Source: Streptomyces sp. yr375
GTDB taxonomy: Bacteria; Actinomycetota; Actinomycetes; Streptomycetales; Streptomycetaceae
Assembly: GCF_900110755.1 (NCBI RefSeq)
Contig: NZ_FOFF01000047.1
Span: forward strand, 1 to 64,000
Direction: 5' to 3'
Length of the DNA stretch: 64,000 nucleotides
Numbering within the stretch: position 1 is the stretch's first letter; each line of letters begins with the position of its first letter. Position numbers and translations under genes: made by a program. The notes beneath the pieces are model-generated. The model searched no databases. It was not told the DNA's origin and saw only the letters and a program-made list of their open reading frames with translations. This document shows positions 7,839 to 16,493 of this stretch, piece by piece.

Positions 7839-8921
7839 CTACTCCGAAAACGCTTCCGCGAACGCCCCCGAACTCTGCTCGACCCCACTGCAATTGGTCA
7901 GCGCGTCATTCTTCGCCGCGTCCGCGTCCGAACACTGCTGATCCCGGAACGTCGACCACATGGAAACCCAGGAAATACCCTTCTGCGCGGCGAACGCCCG
8001 CACTTCCGCCGCGTCCGCCAGCGTGAACGTCTCGTTGGCGACGTCGTTCGTACCGATCATCGACGTGAGCGCCATCCCGCGCCACGCGACGGAGTCGTCC
8101 GTCCCGAACACCTTCTTCAACTGCGCCTGCGCGGCCGTCGCCGAGGTGATCGCGTACCCGCCCATGTCGCCGGAGTACGACTCGCCGTAGTTCATCGTCA
8201 TGAGGTTGACGGTCGCGACCTGGACGTCGTACTTGTTCGCGGACGCCAGCAGCGCCAGCCCGTCGGAGTCCAGCCCGCTCGGCATCACCGGGAGCGTGAA
8301 GGAGACCTCCAGGTCAGGGCGTTCCTTCTGGAGCGCCGCGATCGCCTGGGAACGCAGGGCGACCGAGTCGGAGTCGGTGAGTTCGTCGCCCTCGATGTCG
8401 AAGTCGGCCTGCGTGGAGCCGGCCGCGTCGAGCGCCGCGCCGTACGCCTCGGCGAGTTCCGCCACGCTGTCGCAGGTCGCCGCCAACTCCTTGCCGGACG
8501 CCCCGCCGAAGGAGACGCGCACCGTGGCGCCCGACTTCGTCAGCGCCGAGAGACGGGACTTCACCGCCGAGTCGCCGATGGCGTTCGTACCGTTCCACTT
8601 CGGCGTGCAACTGCTGCCGCCCGCGATGACGAACGCCAGGTTGTACGCCGTCGGCGAGCCGGCGGAGTCGTTGGCGGACGCCTCCACCGCGCTCACGTAG
8701 GGCGCGTAGGAGGTGCCGGTACTACTGGACGCACCGGATGTGCTGGACGTATCGGGTGTACCGGACGATGTGGCGCTCGGTGACGCCGATGACGCCGATG
8801 ACGGTCCGGTGGCCTTGGGCGCCGCGTCCGACGTACTGCTGTCGGAGCCGGCGGAGCATCCCGCCACGGTCAGGGCAACCAGGCAGGTGACCCCGACCGT
8901 CGGCATCAGGAAACTCCTCAT
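7839..8921 (-). CDS. GH18-like (chitinase-fold) secreted lipoprotein
   Basis: A 360-residue protein. The N terminus ends in a lipobox, LTVAGC, followed by a long Ser/Thr/Ala linker (about 30-75) typical of surface-tethered Streptomyces proteins. The rest resembles a GH18 barrel: YNLAFVIAGG, VRVSFGGASGKEL, and the active-site strand ADFDIEGDEL, which keeps the DxDxE core with the catalytic Glu. VNLMTMNYG is another GH18 strand. The ATG at 8921 gives an Arg in the signal peptide; an in-frame ATG at 8906 has a better placed AGGAG but would leave an uncharged leader. It converges on the preceding gene with 15 nt between stop codons. Confidence 0.8.
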   Translation of the reverse strand: MRSFLMPTVGVTCLVALTVAGCSAGSDSSTSDAAPKATGPSSASSASPSATSSGTPDTSSTSGASSSTGTSYAPYVSAVEASANDSAGSPTAYNLAFVIAGGSSCTPKWNGTNAIGDSAVKSRLSALTKSGATVRVSFGGASGKELAATCDSVAELAEAYGAALDAAGSTQADFDIEGDELTDSDSVALRSQAIAALQKERPDLEVSFTLPVMPSGLDSDGLALLASANKYDVQVATVNLMTMNYGESYSGDMGGYAITSATAAQAQLKKVFGTDDSVAWRGMALTSMIGTNDVANETFTLADAAEVRAFAAQKGISWVSMWSTFRDQQCSDADAAKNDALTNCSGVEQSSGAFAEAFSE

Positions 8922-9227
8922 TGCTTATGCACCCGCTCTCGTGATTTCTGTCTCAGAAGGGAAACAAGGGGCGTTCCCGAATTGGAAATGTCTCACATGT
9001 GGGCTGATCACGTGGGAACAGTGGACACACAGTCAGTTCATGGAGGAAAACGCGCAAAGGTGATGACCAGCCGCCCAAAAGGGATAATCAACCCTCCCAT
9101 GGTGGCCGGAGGTTGCGCAGGAGTTTCGGCGTTCTCTCAGGGAACGGACAGGTTCACGTGTTTCTCATGGGTCTCTCACATGAGACTCAGAGTTCATGCC
9201 ACATAAAGGCTCTCTAATATCCGGGGA
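8922..9227. other. Divergent intergenic region with an inverted repeat and a leaderless-type promoter
   Basis: This 306-bp region is AT-richer than its flanks and separates the GH18-like gene (minus) from the exopolysaccharide operon (plus). It contains an inverted repeat TCTCATG/CATGAGA (9163-9185, 9-nt spacer) just upstream of the plus-strand promoter, a likely operator position. No coding frame in it looks real. Confidence 0.6.
9193..9220 (+). promoter_or_regulatory. Candidate promoter for a leaderless mRNA of the exopolysaccharide operon
   Basis: TTCATG (9193-9198) and a near-consensus TAATAT (9215-9220) are separated by 16 nt. The predicted transcript start falls on or next to the A of the ATG at 9228, and there is no ribosome-binding site at a usable distance. 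The first gene is therefore probably translated from a leaderless message. Confidence 0.55.
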
Positions 9228-9635
9228 ATGCAATCCGAGCCTGCCATCGAAAGCCGTGCCGCCGTTCGCGGCAGCCGTCGCGGCCGCAAACGTGACGACG
9301 CCTCCGCGGAGGGGCCCGTGTTCGTTGACAACTCCGGACGCAGATCCAAACTGCTGCGCCGGATCGGCATCCTCCTGGGAGTCGGCTGCGTCGCGTACGC
9401 CGTCGTCCTCGGTGCCGCCTTCATGGGCTGGGGCACGTCCCTGACGCCGTCCTCGCTGCTGCCGTTCGGCGGCGGCGGGCCGGGCGGCGGCCAGAACTCC
9501 GGCCCCGGCGGCGGCGCCCAGCCGCAGGGCGGCATCGGCAGCCCGCCCGCGCGGCCCACCGGCATCCCGCCCGCGGGCGTCGCCACCGGCGAGCCACCCA
9601 GCTCCGCCCCGACCGCGACCGCGTCCGCCAACTGA
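9228..9635 (+). CDS. Small single-pass membrane protein, first gene of the exopolysaccharide operon
   Basis: The product is 135 residues: a basic cytoplasmic N terminus (RGSRRGRKRDD, SGRRSKLLRR), one hydrophobic helix at about 47-65 (IGILLGVGCVAYAVVLGAA), then a Gly/Pro/Ser-rich outer tail of about 70 residues. I do not recognise a family. It precedes the deacetylase/glycosyltransferase gene by 19 nt, so it may be an accessory subunit of that synthase or help place it in the wall. That role is inference from order. Confidence 0.6.
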   Translation: MQSEPAIESRAAVRGSRRGRKRDDASAEGPVFVDNSGRRSKLLRRIGILLGVGCVAYAVVLGAAFMGWGTSLTPSSLLPFGGGGPGGGQNSGPGGGAQPQGGIGSPPARPTGIPPAGVATGEPPSSAPTATASAN

Positions 9636-9654
9636 CCGGAGCGCAGCCACTCCC

Positions 9655-12051
9655 ATGACGACCACTTCCCCCTCCCGCGGCCGCCGCCGCGCCCCCTCCC
9701 GCATGGAGCGGGCGGCGGGCAAGGCCGCGGCGCTGCAGAAACCGCGCGTCATCCTCGCCCTGCTGCTCCTGCTCGCGCTGACCAGCGTGATGCTCCTGGA
9801 CGGCTATCTGCGCGCCGAGGTCGGCGGCGACCAGCGCGTGCGCACCGCGGCCAGCGCGGCCGACGTGCCCGAGAAGGTCCTCGACGGCGGCCCCATCCTG
9901 ACCTTCCGGGGCGGCCAGGCCACCACCGTCTCGGTGCCGGACAAGACGATCGCGCTGACCTTCGACGACGGCCCGAACCCGACCTGGACGCCCCAGGTGC
10001 TGGAGATCCTTCAGGAGTACGACGTGCCCGGCACGTTCTTCCTGGTCGGCTCGATGGTCTCGCGCTACCCGGACATCGTGAAGGACATGGTCGAGGAGGG
10101 CAACGAGGTGGGCATCCACACGTTCACCCACGTCGACCTCTCCTACCAGTCCACCGCCCGCGTCAACCGTGAGATGGAGCAGACCCAACTCGCGCTCGCG
10201 GGCGCGGCCGGCATCACGACGACGCTCTTCCGCGCCCCGTACTCCTCCGAGACGGACGCCATCGACAACTTCAGTTGGCCCATCTACAAGAAGCTCGGCG
10301 AGGACGGCTACACCAGCGTCTTCGTCGACACCGACAGCGACGACTGGAAAAAGCCGGGCGTCTCGAAGATCGTCGAGTGGGCCACGCCCGAGGACGGCAA
10401 GGGCGCGTCGGTGCTCTTCCACGACGCGGGCGGCGAGCGCTCCCAGACGATCAAGGCGCTGCCGACGTACATCAAGAAGATGAAGGCCGCGGGCTACACC
10501 TTCACCACCATCAGCGGCGTCATACAGGAACAGAACGGGACGCAGAACGCGGGAGCGACGGGGGCCGCCGGGGCGACAGGGGCCGCTGGAGCTACCGGCG
10601 CTGCTGGGGCCGGCGGGGCGACCGGCGAGCGGCCCGGCACCGTTCCGAACGGCGAGGGCAACGGCTACGGCGGTGCAGCCCCCGGCAACGGCACCGGAAA
10701 CGGCGCGGGTGCCGGCGCGGGCGCGGGTGCGGCCATCGCCCCCCTCCAGGCCGCCCACCGCGAGGCCACCGGCATGACCCTCTACGAGGGCAAGGCCCTC
10801 ATCGCGGCGGTCACCCTCGCCGAGTGGACCGTCCCGACGCTCTCGGTGGGACTGATGGTCGTCGGCGTGGCCGTCCTGGGCCGCTTCGGGATGATGCTGA
10901 TCCTGGCCCGCCGCCACTACCGGCTGCGCAACAAGCGCCGCTTCAACTGGGGGCCGACCGTCACCCGGCCGGTCAGCGTGATCGTCCCGGCGTACAACGA
11001 GAAGGAGTGCATCGCCAACACCCTCAAGTCGCTGGCGAAGAGCACCCACCCGATCGAGGTCATCGTCGTGGACGACGGCTCGACCGACGACACGTCCGAG
11101 ATCGCGCGCGAGGCGGCCAGGTCCTTCGGCATGACGAACGTCCGGGTCATCCGCCAGGAGAACGCGGGCAAGCCGGCCGCCCTCAACAACGGTGTCCGCA
11201 GCGCCAGTTACGACATCGTCGTGATGATGGACGGCGACACGGTGTTCGAGCCGGAGGCCGTGCACCAGCTCGTGCAGCCGTTCGCCGACCCGAAAATCGG
11301 CGCCGTCGCGGGCAACGCCAAGGTCGGCAACCGCGACACGATCATCGGCGCCTGGCAGCACATCGAGTACGTGATGGGCTTCAACCTCGACCGCCGCATG
11401 TACGACCTGCTGCGCTGCATGCCCACCATCCCCGGCGCGATCGGCGCGTTCCGCCGCGACGCGGTGCTGGAGGTCGGCGGCATGAGCGAGGACACCCTCG
11501 CCGAGGACACCGACATCACCATCGCGATGCACCGCGCGGGCTGGCAGGTCGTCTACCAGGAGCACGCCAAGGCCTGGACGGAGGCGCCGGGCTCCCTGAA
11601 GCAGCTCTGGTCCCAGCGCTACCGCTGGTCCTACGGCACCATGCAGGCCCTGTGGAAGCACCGCAAGTCCCTGACGGACAAGGGGCCTTCGGGCCGCTTC
11701 GGCCGGGTCGGCATGCCGCTGGTGGTCCTCTTCCAGATCGTCACGCCGGTCTTCGCACCGCTCATCGACGTCTTCACCGTCTACTCGATGATCTTCGTCG
11801 ACTTCCAGGCGGCGCTGCTGGCCTGGCTCGCGGTCCTCGGCGTCCAACTGGGCTGCGCGGCCTACGCGTTCCGCCTGGACCGCGAGAAGTACCGCTACCT
11901 CCTCATGATGCCGCTCCAGCAACTGGCCTACCGCCAGATGATGTACCTCGTCCTCATCCACTCCTGCATCACCGCCCTCACCGGCGGCCGCCTGCGCTGG
12001 CAGAAACTGAAGCGCACGGGCGAGGTCGGCACCCCGGCCGGGGTGAGCTGA
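9655..12051 (+). CDS. Bifunctional polysaccharide deacetylase / processive family 2 glycosyltransferase
   Basis: A fused enzyme of 798 residues. After a signal-anchor helix (about 31-49) comes a NodB deacetylase domain (about 95-290) with TFDDG at 102-106, the metal ligands His155 and His159 (HTFTH), RAPYSS, and DTDSDDW. Residues about 297-365 are a Gly/Ala/Thr-rich, collagen-like linker. Then a helix and a GT2 domain (about 440-680) follow, with VIVPAYNE, DDGSTDD, MDGDT, AEDTD and QRYRW at about 654, the processive-synthase signature, then C-terminal helices. It likely polymerises and deacetylates an N-acetylhexosamine polymer. A similar domain combination is known from Streptomyces mat genes for pellet formation; orthology cannot be judged here. 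Confidence 0.9.
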   Translation: MTTTSPSRGRRRAPSRMERAAGKAAALQKPRVILALLLLLALTSVMLLDGYLRAEVGGDQRVRTAASAADVPEKVLDGGPILTFRGGQATTVSVPDKTIALTFDDGPNPTWTPQVLEILQEYDVPGTFFLVGSMVSRYPDIVKDMVEEGNEVGIHTFTHVDLSYQSTARVNREMEQTQLALAGAAGITTTLFRAPYSSETDAIDNFSWPIYKKLGEDGYTSVFVDTDSDDWKKPGVSKIVEWATPEDGKGASVLFHDAGGERSQTIKALPTYIKKMKAAGYTFTTISGVIQEQNGTQNAGATGAAGATGAAGATGAAGAGGATGERPGTVPNGEGNGYGGAAPGNGTGNGAGAGAGAGAAIAPLQAAHREATGMTLYEGKALIAAVTLAEWTVPTLSVGLMVVGVAVLGRFGMMLILARRHYRLRNKRRFNWGPTVTRPVSVIVPAYNEKECIANTLKSLAKSTHPIEVIVVDDGSTDDTSEIAREAARSFGMTNVRVIRQENAGKPAALNNGVRSASYDIVVMMDGDTVFEPEAVHQLVQPFADPKIGAVAGNAKVGNRDTIIGAWQHIEYVMGFNLDRRMYDLLRCMPTIPGAIGAFRRDAVLEVGGMSEDTLAEDTDITIAMHRAGWQVVYQEHAKAWTEAPGSLKQLWSQRYRWSYGTMQALWKHRKSLTDKGPSGRFGRVGMPLVVLFQIVTPVFAPLIDVFTVYSMIFVDFQAALLAWLAVLGVQLGCAAYAFRLDREKYRYLLMMPLQQLAYRQMMYLVLIHSCITALTGGRLRWQKLKRTGEVGTPAGVS

Positions 12052-13301
12052 TGGGCGCGCACAGCAAGGGCGCAGTACGGCCGACTGTTCCGGCTGGTTC
12101 GGTTGGTCCCGCTGATCCGACCGGTCCGGCGGTTCCGGCTGGTTCCGCTGGTTCGGCTGGTTCAGCGGGTCCCGTGGTGTCGGGCGCGGATGGAACGCGG
12201 GCCGCCGCGGCACCCGCGCCCACCGTCACCCCCACCGCCACCGCTGCCTCCGCCACTGCCGCCCCCGTCCCCCAGCGGGACCGCTACTTCGACACCCTCC
12301 GCGCCCTCGCCCTGATCAGGGTCGTCGCGTACCACACCTTCGGCTGGGCCTGGGCCGGCATGGTCTTCCCGTCCATGGGGATCATGTTCGGCCTGGCCGG
12401 CACCCTGATGGCGAAGTCCCTGGAGCGGCCCGCGCCCAAGGTCCTCAAGAGCCGGCTGCGCCGCCTCCTGCCCCCCTTCTGGTTCTGGGGCGTCTTCGTC
12501 GTCCTGGCGATGCTGGTGCACGGCTGGATGCCGAACTGGGAGATCGTCTACTGGGTCGTCCCGCTGGGCGACCCGCCGGGCAACGCCTGGGGCGAGCAGG
12601 CCTGGGAGATCCTCTGGTACCTGCGGACGTACCTCTGGTTCGTCCTGCTGTCCCCGCTCCTGCTGCGCGTGTTCCGCCTGGCTCCGCTCCCGGTGCTCGC
12701 GCTCTCCCTCGCGCCGATCCTGGTCCTGAACTTCGTCTGGGCGGGCCCGGACAACCGCGTCGGCTCCGCCCTGTGGGACCTGTCGACGTACCTCTTCTGC
12801 TGGCTGCTCGGCTTCGCGCACCGCGACGGCGTGCTCCAGCGGCTGAAACCGGCCCTGGTGGCCGTCGTCTCGCTGGCGGCGATCGGCTTCGGCGGCTGGT
12901 ACGCCTTCACGCACCAGGCCGACGCCGGCACCTACGACCTGGACGAGATCCCGCTCGCGCAGGCCTTCTGGTCGGCCGGCTTCGTCATGCTGCTGATGTG
13001 GGCCAAGTCGTACTTCGGCATCGACTTCGCCTGGCTGACCCGCTTCCGGCGGACCAACCGGATCGTCACCGTCTTCAACGCGCGCGCCGTCACGATCTAC
13101 CTCTGGCACCAGATCGCCCTGATCCTCGCCGTCCCGCTGATCGACCGCTTCTGGGACGTCCCCGCGTTCGAGACCTACCTGCCGCTGGACAGCCAGTGGT
13201 TCATGTTCGGCGTGGCCTGTGTGCTGATCGGCGTCTTCGTGCTGCTGTGCGGGTGGGTCGAGGACGTGGCGGCGAAGAAGAAGCCGAGGCTCCTGCCGTG
13301 A
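12051..13301 (+). CDS. Membrane acyltransferase (acyltransferase 3 family) of the exopolysaccharide operon
   Basis: Predicted length is 416 aa. Its ATG overlaps the upstream stop (TGATG), implying translational coupling. Residues 1-70 are a Pro/Ala/Ser/Gly-rich low-complexity tail encoded by repeated GGTTCCGCTG-like units. About ten membrane helices follow, beginning with RYFDTLRALALIRVVAYHTFGWAW, where the His matches the conserved family residue. It probably transfers an acetyl or similar group onto the polymer made by the upstream synthase, changing its solubility. The acyl donor and acceptor are not shown by the sequence. Confidence 0.82.
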   Translation: MGAHSKGAVRPTVPAGSVGPADPTGPAVPAGSAGSAGSAGPVVSGADGTRAAAAPAPTVTPTATAASATAAPVPQRDRYFDTLRALALIRVVAYHTFGWAWAGMVFPSMGIMFGLAGTLMAKSLERPAPKVLKSRLRRLLPPFWFWGVFVVLAMLVHGWMPNWEIVYWVVPLGDPPGNAWGEQAWEILWYLRTYLWFVLLSPLLLRVFRLAPLPVLALSLAPILVLNFVWAGPDNRVGSALWDLSTYLFCWLLGFAHRDGVLQRLKPALVAVVSLAAIGFGGWYAFTHQADAGTYDLDEIPLAQAFWSAGFVMLLMWAKSYFGIDFAWLTRFRRTNRIVTVFNARAVTIYLWHQIALILAVPLIDRFWDVPAFETYLPLDSQWFMFGVACVLIGVFVLLCGWVEDVAAKKKPRLLP

Positions 13302-13344
13302 GGTTGCCCGAAATTCCCCGAGGGGGTGCTGCAAGAATGGCGAG

Positions 13345-14040
13345 GTGACCCGCGCTTCCCTGAACAAGCAGCCCCACGAAGTCGCCTCGATGTTCGACCG
13401 CGTGGCGGAACGGTACGACCTGACCAACGACGTGCTGTCGCTGGGCCAGGACCGCAGGTGGCGCAAGGAGGTCGCGAAGGCGGTCGACGCCCGCCCCGCC
13501 CAGAAGGTCCTGGACCTCGCCGCGGGCACGGCCACCTCCTCCCTCCCCTTCGCACGGACCGGCGCGTACGTCGTCCCCTGCGACTTCTCCCTCGGCATGC
13601 TCCAGGTCGGCAAGCGCAACCACGGCTGGCTGCCCTTCACGGCCGGCGACGCGACCCGGCTGCCCTTCAAGGACGACACCTTCGACGCCGTCACCATCTC
13701 CTTCGGGCTGCGCAACGTGCAGGACTTCGACGCGGCCCTGCGCGAGATGCACCGGGTGACCCGGCCCGGCGGACGCGTCGTGATCTGCGAGTTCTCGCAC
13801 CCGACGTGGGCGCCCTTCCGGACCGTCTACACCGAGTACCTGATGCGCGCCCTGCCCCCGGTCGCCCGCGCGGTCTCCTCGAACCCCGACGCCTACGTCT
13901 ACCTCGCCGAGTCCATCCGCGCCTGGCCCGACCAGCCCGCCCTGGCCGAGCACCTGCGCAAGGCCGGCTGGACGAAGGTCGCCTGGCGCAACCTGACAGG
14001 CGGCGTGGTCACCCTGCACCGCGGCTTCAAGCAGGCCTGA
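13345..14040 (+). CDS. menG: Demethylmenaquinone methyltransferase (UbiE/MenG)
   Basis: The protein is 231 aa long, normal for the family. It C-methylates demethylmenaquinone using SAM, the last step of menaquinone synthesis. Family marks are MFDRVAERYDLTNDVLSLGQDRRWR, the SAM motif VLDLAAGTATSSLPFA, ISFGLRNVQDFDAALREMHRVTRPGGRVVICEFSHPT in pieces, and the C-terminal LTGGVVTLHRGFKQ. The start is GTG. It lies alone between the exopolysaccharide operon and a convergent PASTA gene, but close to other quinone genes. Confidence 0.94.
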   Translation: MTRASLNKQPHEVASMFDRVAERYDLTNDVLSLGQDRRWRKEVAKAVDARPAQKVLDLAAGTATSSLPFARTGAYVVPCDFSLGMLQVGKRNHGWLPFTAGDATRLPFKDDTFDAVTISFGLRNVQDFDAALREMHRVTRPGGRVVICEFSHPTWAPFRTVYTEYLMRALPPVARAVSSNPDAYVYLAESIRAWPDQPALAEHLRKAGWTKVAWRNLTGGVVTLHRGFKQA

Positions 14041-14116
14041 CGGTAGGGGACCTGACCCCGAAAGGGACTTGGCAAAAGGAACCCCGGAAGGGCAAGGGGA
14101 ACCCCGGAAGGGGGAC

Positions 14117-14461
14117 TCACCCGCTGATCGCCTCGAACGGATGCTCCCCGGGCTGGTCCAGCTCCCGCTGCAACCCGCCCCCGCCCGGCTTCGGCACCCG
14201 CGGCTCGTGCACCCCCGCGCCTCCGCCGCCCTCCCCCTCGCCGAAGTCGAACCACACGGTGACGACGGCACCGCGCGGCACCTCCGCACCCGGCGGCGGG
14301 TACTGCCGTACGACGTGGTCGACGACCGCGCGGTGGAAGTCGGGCCGGTCCGGTGCGGCCAGCAGCACGCCGTGCGCCATGGCCGCCTCGCGCGCGTCCA
14401 CGGCCATCAGGCCTACGAGCCTGGGCACGCGCACTTCGGGTGTTTTGGGCTGTATGAACAC
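14117..14461 (-). CDS. Small PASTA-domain protein
   Basis: The 114-residue protein carries one PASTA-like repeat: VPRLVGLMAVDAREAAMAHGVLL, then QYPPPGAEVPRGAVVTVWF. PASTA modules bind peptidoglycan or beta-lactams when outside the cell, but no signal peptide or membrane helix is visible, so this copy looks cytoplasmic. The GTG at 14461 is preferred because GGGGGTGA lies 5 nt upstream; a GTG at 14470 lacks such a site. The C-terminal 35 residues are Gly/Glu-rich. Function unknown. Confidence 0.7.
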   Translation of the reverse strand: MFIQPKTPEVRVPRLVGLMAVDAREAAMAHGVLLAAPDRPDFHRAVVDHVVRQYPPPGAEVPRGAVVTVWFDFGEGEGGGGAGVHEPRVPKPGGGGLQRELDQPGEHPFEAISG

Positions 14462-14467
14462 AGATGT

Positions 14468-14506
14468 CACCCCCAGCGGTACTGGAAGGGTAACCGCCAG
14501 GGGGTG
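14468..14506 (-). terminator. Stem-loop between the GNAT gene and the PASTA gene
   Basis: CACCCCCAGCGGT and ACCGCCAGGGGGTG pair almost perfectly around a 12-nt loop. It lies downstream of the GNAT stop and immediately before the PASTA start, so it may terminate the first transcript or shield the second ribosome site. Confidence 0.5.
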
Positions 14507-14554
14507 CCGTCCGAAAGCGCTACGTGTCTTTCTGTGGCCGACGACTACACAGGG

Positions 14555-15061
14555 TCACCAGTCGAGGCGGTAGCAGCGCCCCTGCCGCTTCGGCTCCGGC
14601 GTCGTGTAGACCTCCCCGAGCCGCATCCCCAGCCGCCGCGTGACGGCGATGGACCGTTCGTTGCGGGCGTCGACCATGGCCACCACCCCCGGCACCCCGG
14701 CCGCCCGCACCCGCTCCAGCGTCATCTGCGCGGCAGCCGTCACATACCCCTGCCCCCAGTGCTCCCGCCCGAGCCGCCACCCGATCTCGATCTCCCCCTT
14801 GGGACCCCACTCCCGAGGCCACGGCTGCGCGCCCGTGAACCCGATGACCCGCTCGTCGCGGTCCAGCATCGTCCACAGACAGAAACCGCGCTCGGCGTCG
14901 TGCCGGCGCTGGCGGGCGGTCAGCTCCTCGTAGGCGGACAGCTCCGCGGATCGGCCGCCGTGGAACTCCATCACGTCCGGGTGGTCGAACACCCGATGCC
15001 AGGCGACCGCGTCCTCGTCCGTGGGAACACGCAGCCGTACAACGGGCAGAGCTCTGTTCAC
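14555..15061 (-). CDS. GNAT family N-acetyltransferase (RimJ/RimL type)
   Basis: A 168-aa protein. The RimJ/RimL pattern is clear: LRVPTDEDAVAWHRVFDHPDVMEFHGG at the start, then IGWRLGREHWGQGYVTAAA (acetyl-CoA-binding motif A, GxGY) and NERSIAVTRRLGMRLGEVY near the end. The likely role is acetylating a protein N terminus or small molecule; the acceptor is unknown. I chose the GTG at 15061, with GAAGGG about 9 nt upstream, since the frame further upstream runs into the divergent menJ-like promoter region and has no family resemblance. Confidence 0.83.
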   Translation of the reverse strand: MNRALPVVRLRVPTDEDAVAWHRVFDHPDVMEFHGGRSAELSAYEELTARQRRHDAERGFCLWTMLDRDERVIGFTGAQPWPREWGPKGEIEIGWRLGREHWGQGYVTAAAQMTLERVRAAGVPGVVAMVDARNERSIAVTRRLGMRLGEVYTTPEPKRQGRCYRLDW

Positions 15062-15158
15062 TGGGCAGCCCTTCAGCCAGATGATCAATTCTGCTGAATA
15101 GACTGCCCATGTCCAGTGCCGGTCGGCACGCAGATTACGAACTTGGGGAGATCCCGCC

Positions 15159-16466
15159 GTGACCGTCGTGAACGAGACCGACGCCGAGCCCCTCTCCGAA
15201 AACACCGCCGACGTGATCGTCGTCGGCGCGGGGCCGGCCGGCTCCACGACCGCCTACTACCTCGCCAAGGCCGGACTCGACGTACTCCTCCTGGAGAAGA
15301 CCGAGTTCCCGCGCGAGAAGGTCTGCGGCGACGGCCTCACCCCGCGCGCCACCAAGCAGCTCGTGGCCATGGGCATCGACATCTCCGAGGAGGCCGGCTG
15401 GCTGCGCAACAAGGGCCTCAGGATCATCGGCGGCGGGGTGCGGTTGCAGCTCGACTGGCCGGATCTCGCCTCCTTCCCCGACTACGGCCTCGTCCGCAAG
15501 CGCGACGACTTCGACGAGCAACTCGCCCGCCAGGCCCAGAAAGCGGGCGCCCGCCTCTACGAGCGCTGCAACGTCGGCGCCCCGATCATCGACGACCGCA
15601 CCGGCCGCATCACCGGTGTGCGCGCCAAACTGGGCGAGGAGAAGCGCGAAGTCACCTTCCGCGCCCCGCTGGTGGTCGCCGCCGACGGCAACTCCACCCG
15701 CCTCTCCCTCGCGATGGGCCTGCACCGCCGCGAGGACCGCCCGATGGGCGTCGCCGTCCGCACCTACTTCACCTCCCCGCGCCACGAGGACGACTACCTG
15801 GAGTCCTGGCTCGAACTGTGGGACCGCCGGGGCCCGGGCGAGGACCGGCTGCTGCCGGGCTACGGCTGGATCTTCGGCATGGGCGACGGCACGTCGAACG
15901 TCGGCCTCGGCGTCCTGAACACCTCCGACTCCTTCAAGGAACTCGACTGGCGCGAGGTCCTCAAGGCCTGGTGCGCGTCCATGCCGGAGGACTGGGGGTA
16001 CACCCCCGAAAACATGACCGGCCCGATCCGCGGCGCCGCCCTCCCCATGGCCTTCAACCGCAAGCCCCACTACACCAAGGGCCTGCTGCTGGTCGGCGAC
16101 GCCGGCGGCCTGGTGAACCCCTTCAACGGCGAGGGCATCGCCTACGCCATGGAGTCCGGCCAGATCGCCGCCGACGTCATCGTCCAGGCCCACGCCCGCG
16201 CCACCCCCGGCCAGCGCGAACTGGCCCTGCAGCGCTACCCGCAGATCCTCGCGGACACCTACGGCGGCTACTACACGCTGGGCCGCGCCTTCGTGAAGCT
16301 CATCGGCAACCCGAAGGTCATGAAGATCGCCGCCCAGCGCGGCCTGACCCACCCGCTGCTGATGAAGTTCACCCTGAAGATGCTCGCCAACCTCACAGAC
16401 CCCACAGGCGGCGACGCGATGGACCGCATCATCAACGGCCTGAGCAAGGTAGCCCCAAAGGCCTGA
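15159..16466 (+). CDS. menJ: Geranylgeranyl reductase family FAD enzyme (MenJ-like menaquinone reductase)
   Basis: A flavoenzyme of 435 residues. The FAD Rossmann motif is VIVVGAGPAGSTTAYYLAKAG (about 19-39); the second FAD site is LLLVGDAGGLVNPFNGEGI (about 308-326). FPREKVCGDGL carries the conserved Cys region of this family. Mycobacterial MenJ saturates one isoprene unit of menaquinone, and Streptomyces make partly hydrogenated menaquinones, so that role fits, especially near nuo and menG. Related enzymes reduce geranylgeranyl groups of other lipids, so the symbol is tentative. The start is GTG with GGGGAG 8 nt upstream. Confidence 0.8.
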   Translation: MTVVNETDAEPLSENTADVIVVGAGPAGSTTAYYLAKAGLDVLLLEKTEFPREKVCGDGLTPRATKQLVAMGIDISEEAGWLRNKGLRIIGGGVRLQLDWPDLASFPDYGLVRKRDDFDEQLARQAQKAGARLYERCNVGAPIIDDRTGRITGVRAKLGEEKREVTFRAPLVVAADGNSTRLSLAMGLHRREDRPMGVAVRTYFTSPRHEDDYLESWLELWDRRGPGEDRLLPGYGWIFGMGDGTSNVGLGVLNTSDSFKELDWREVLKAWCASMPEDWGYTPENMTGPIRGAALPMAFNRKPHYTKGLLLVGDAGGLVNPFNGEGIAYAMESGQIAADVIVQAHARATPGQRELALQRYPQILADTYGGYYTLGRAFVKLIGNPKVMKIAAQRGLTHPLLMKFTLKMLANLTDPTGGDAMDRIINGLSKVAPKA

Positions 16467-16493
16467 CCCCCCTCACGAGCCGAACCCACCCGG

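Noticed and set aside
9421..12213. Very long open frames opposite real genes (for example 930 codons opposite the deacetylase/GT2, and similar ones opposite kinase, nuo and recQ)
   Set aside because: They are shadows caused by GC-rich third positions. Their translations are Arg/Gly/Ala/Pro or His/Asp/Val-rich, lack domains, and overlap well-supported genes.
14085..14112. Repeated GGAACCCCGGAAGGG words after menG as a mobile element end
   Set aside because: Only two short copies with no inverted ends or transposase; probably local duplication.
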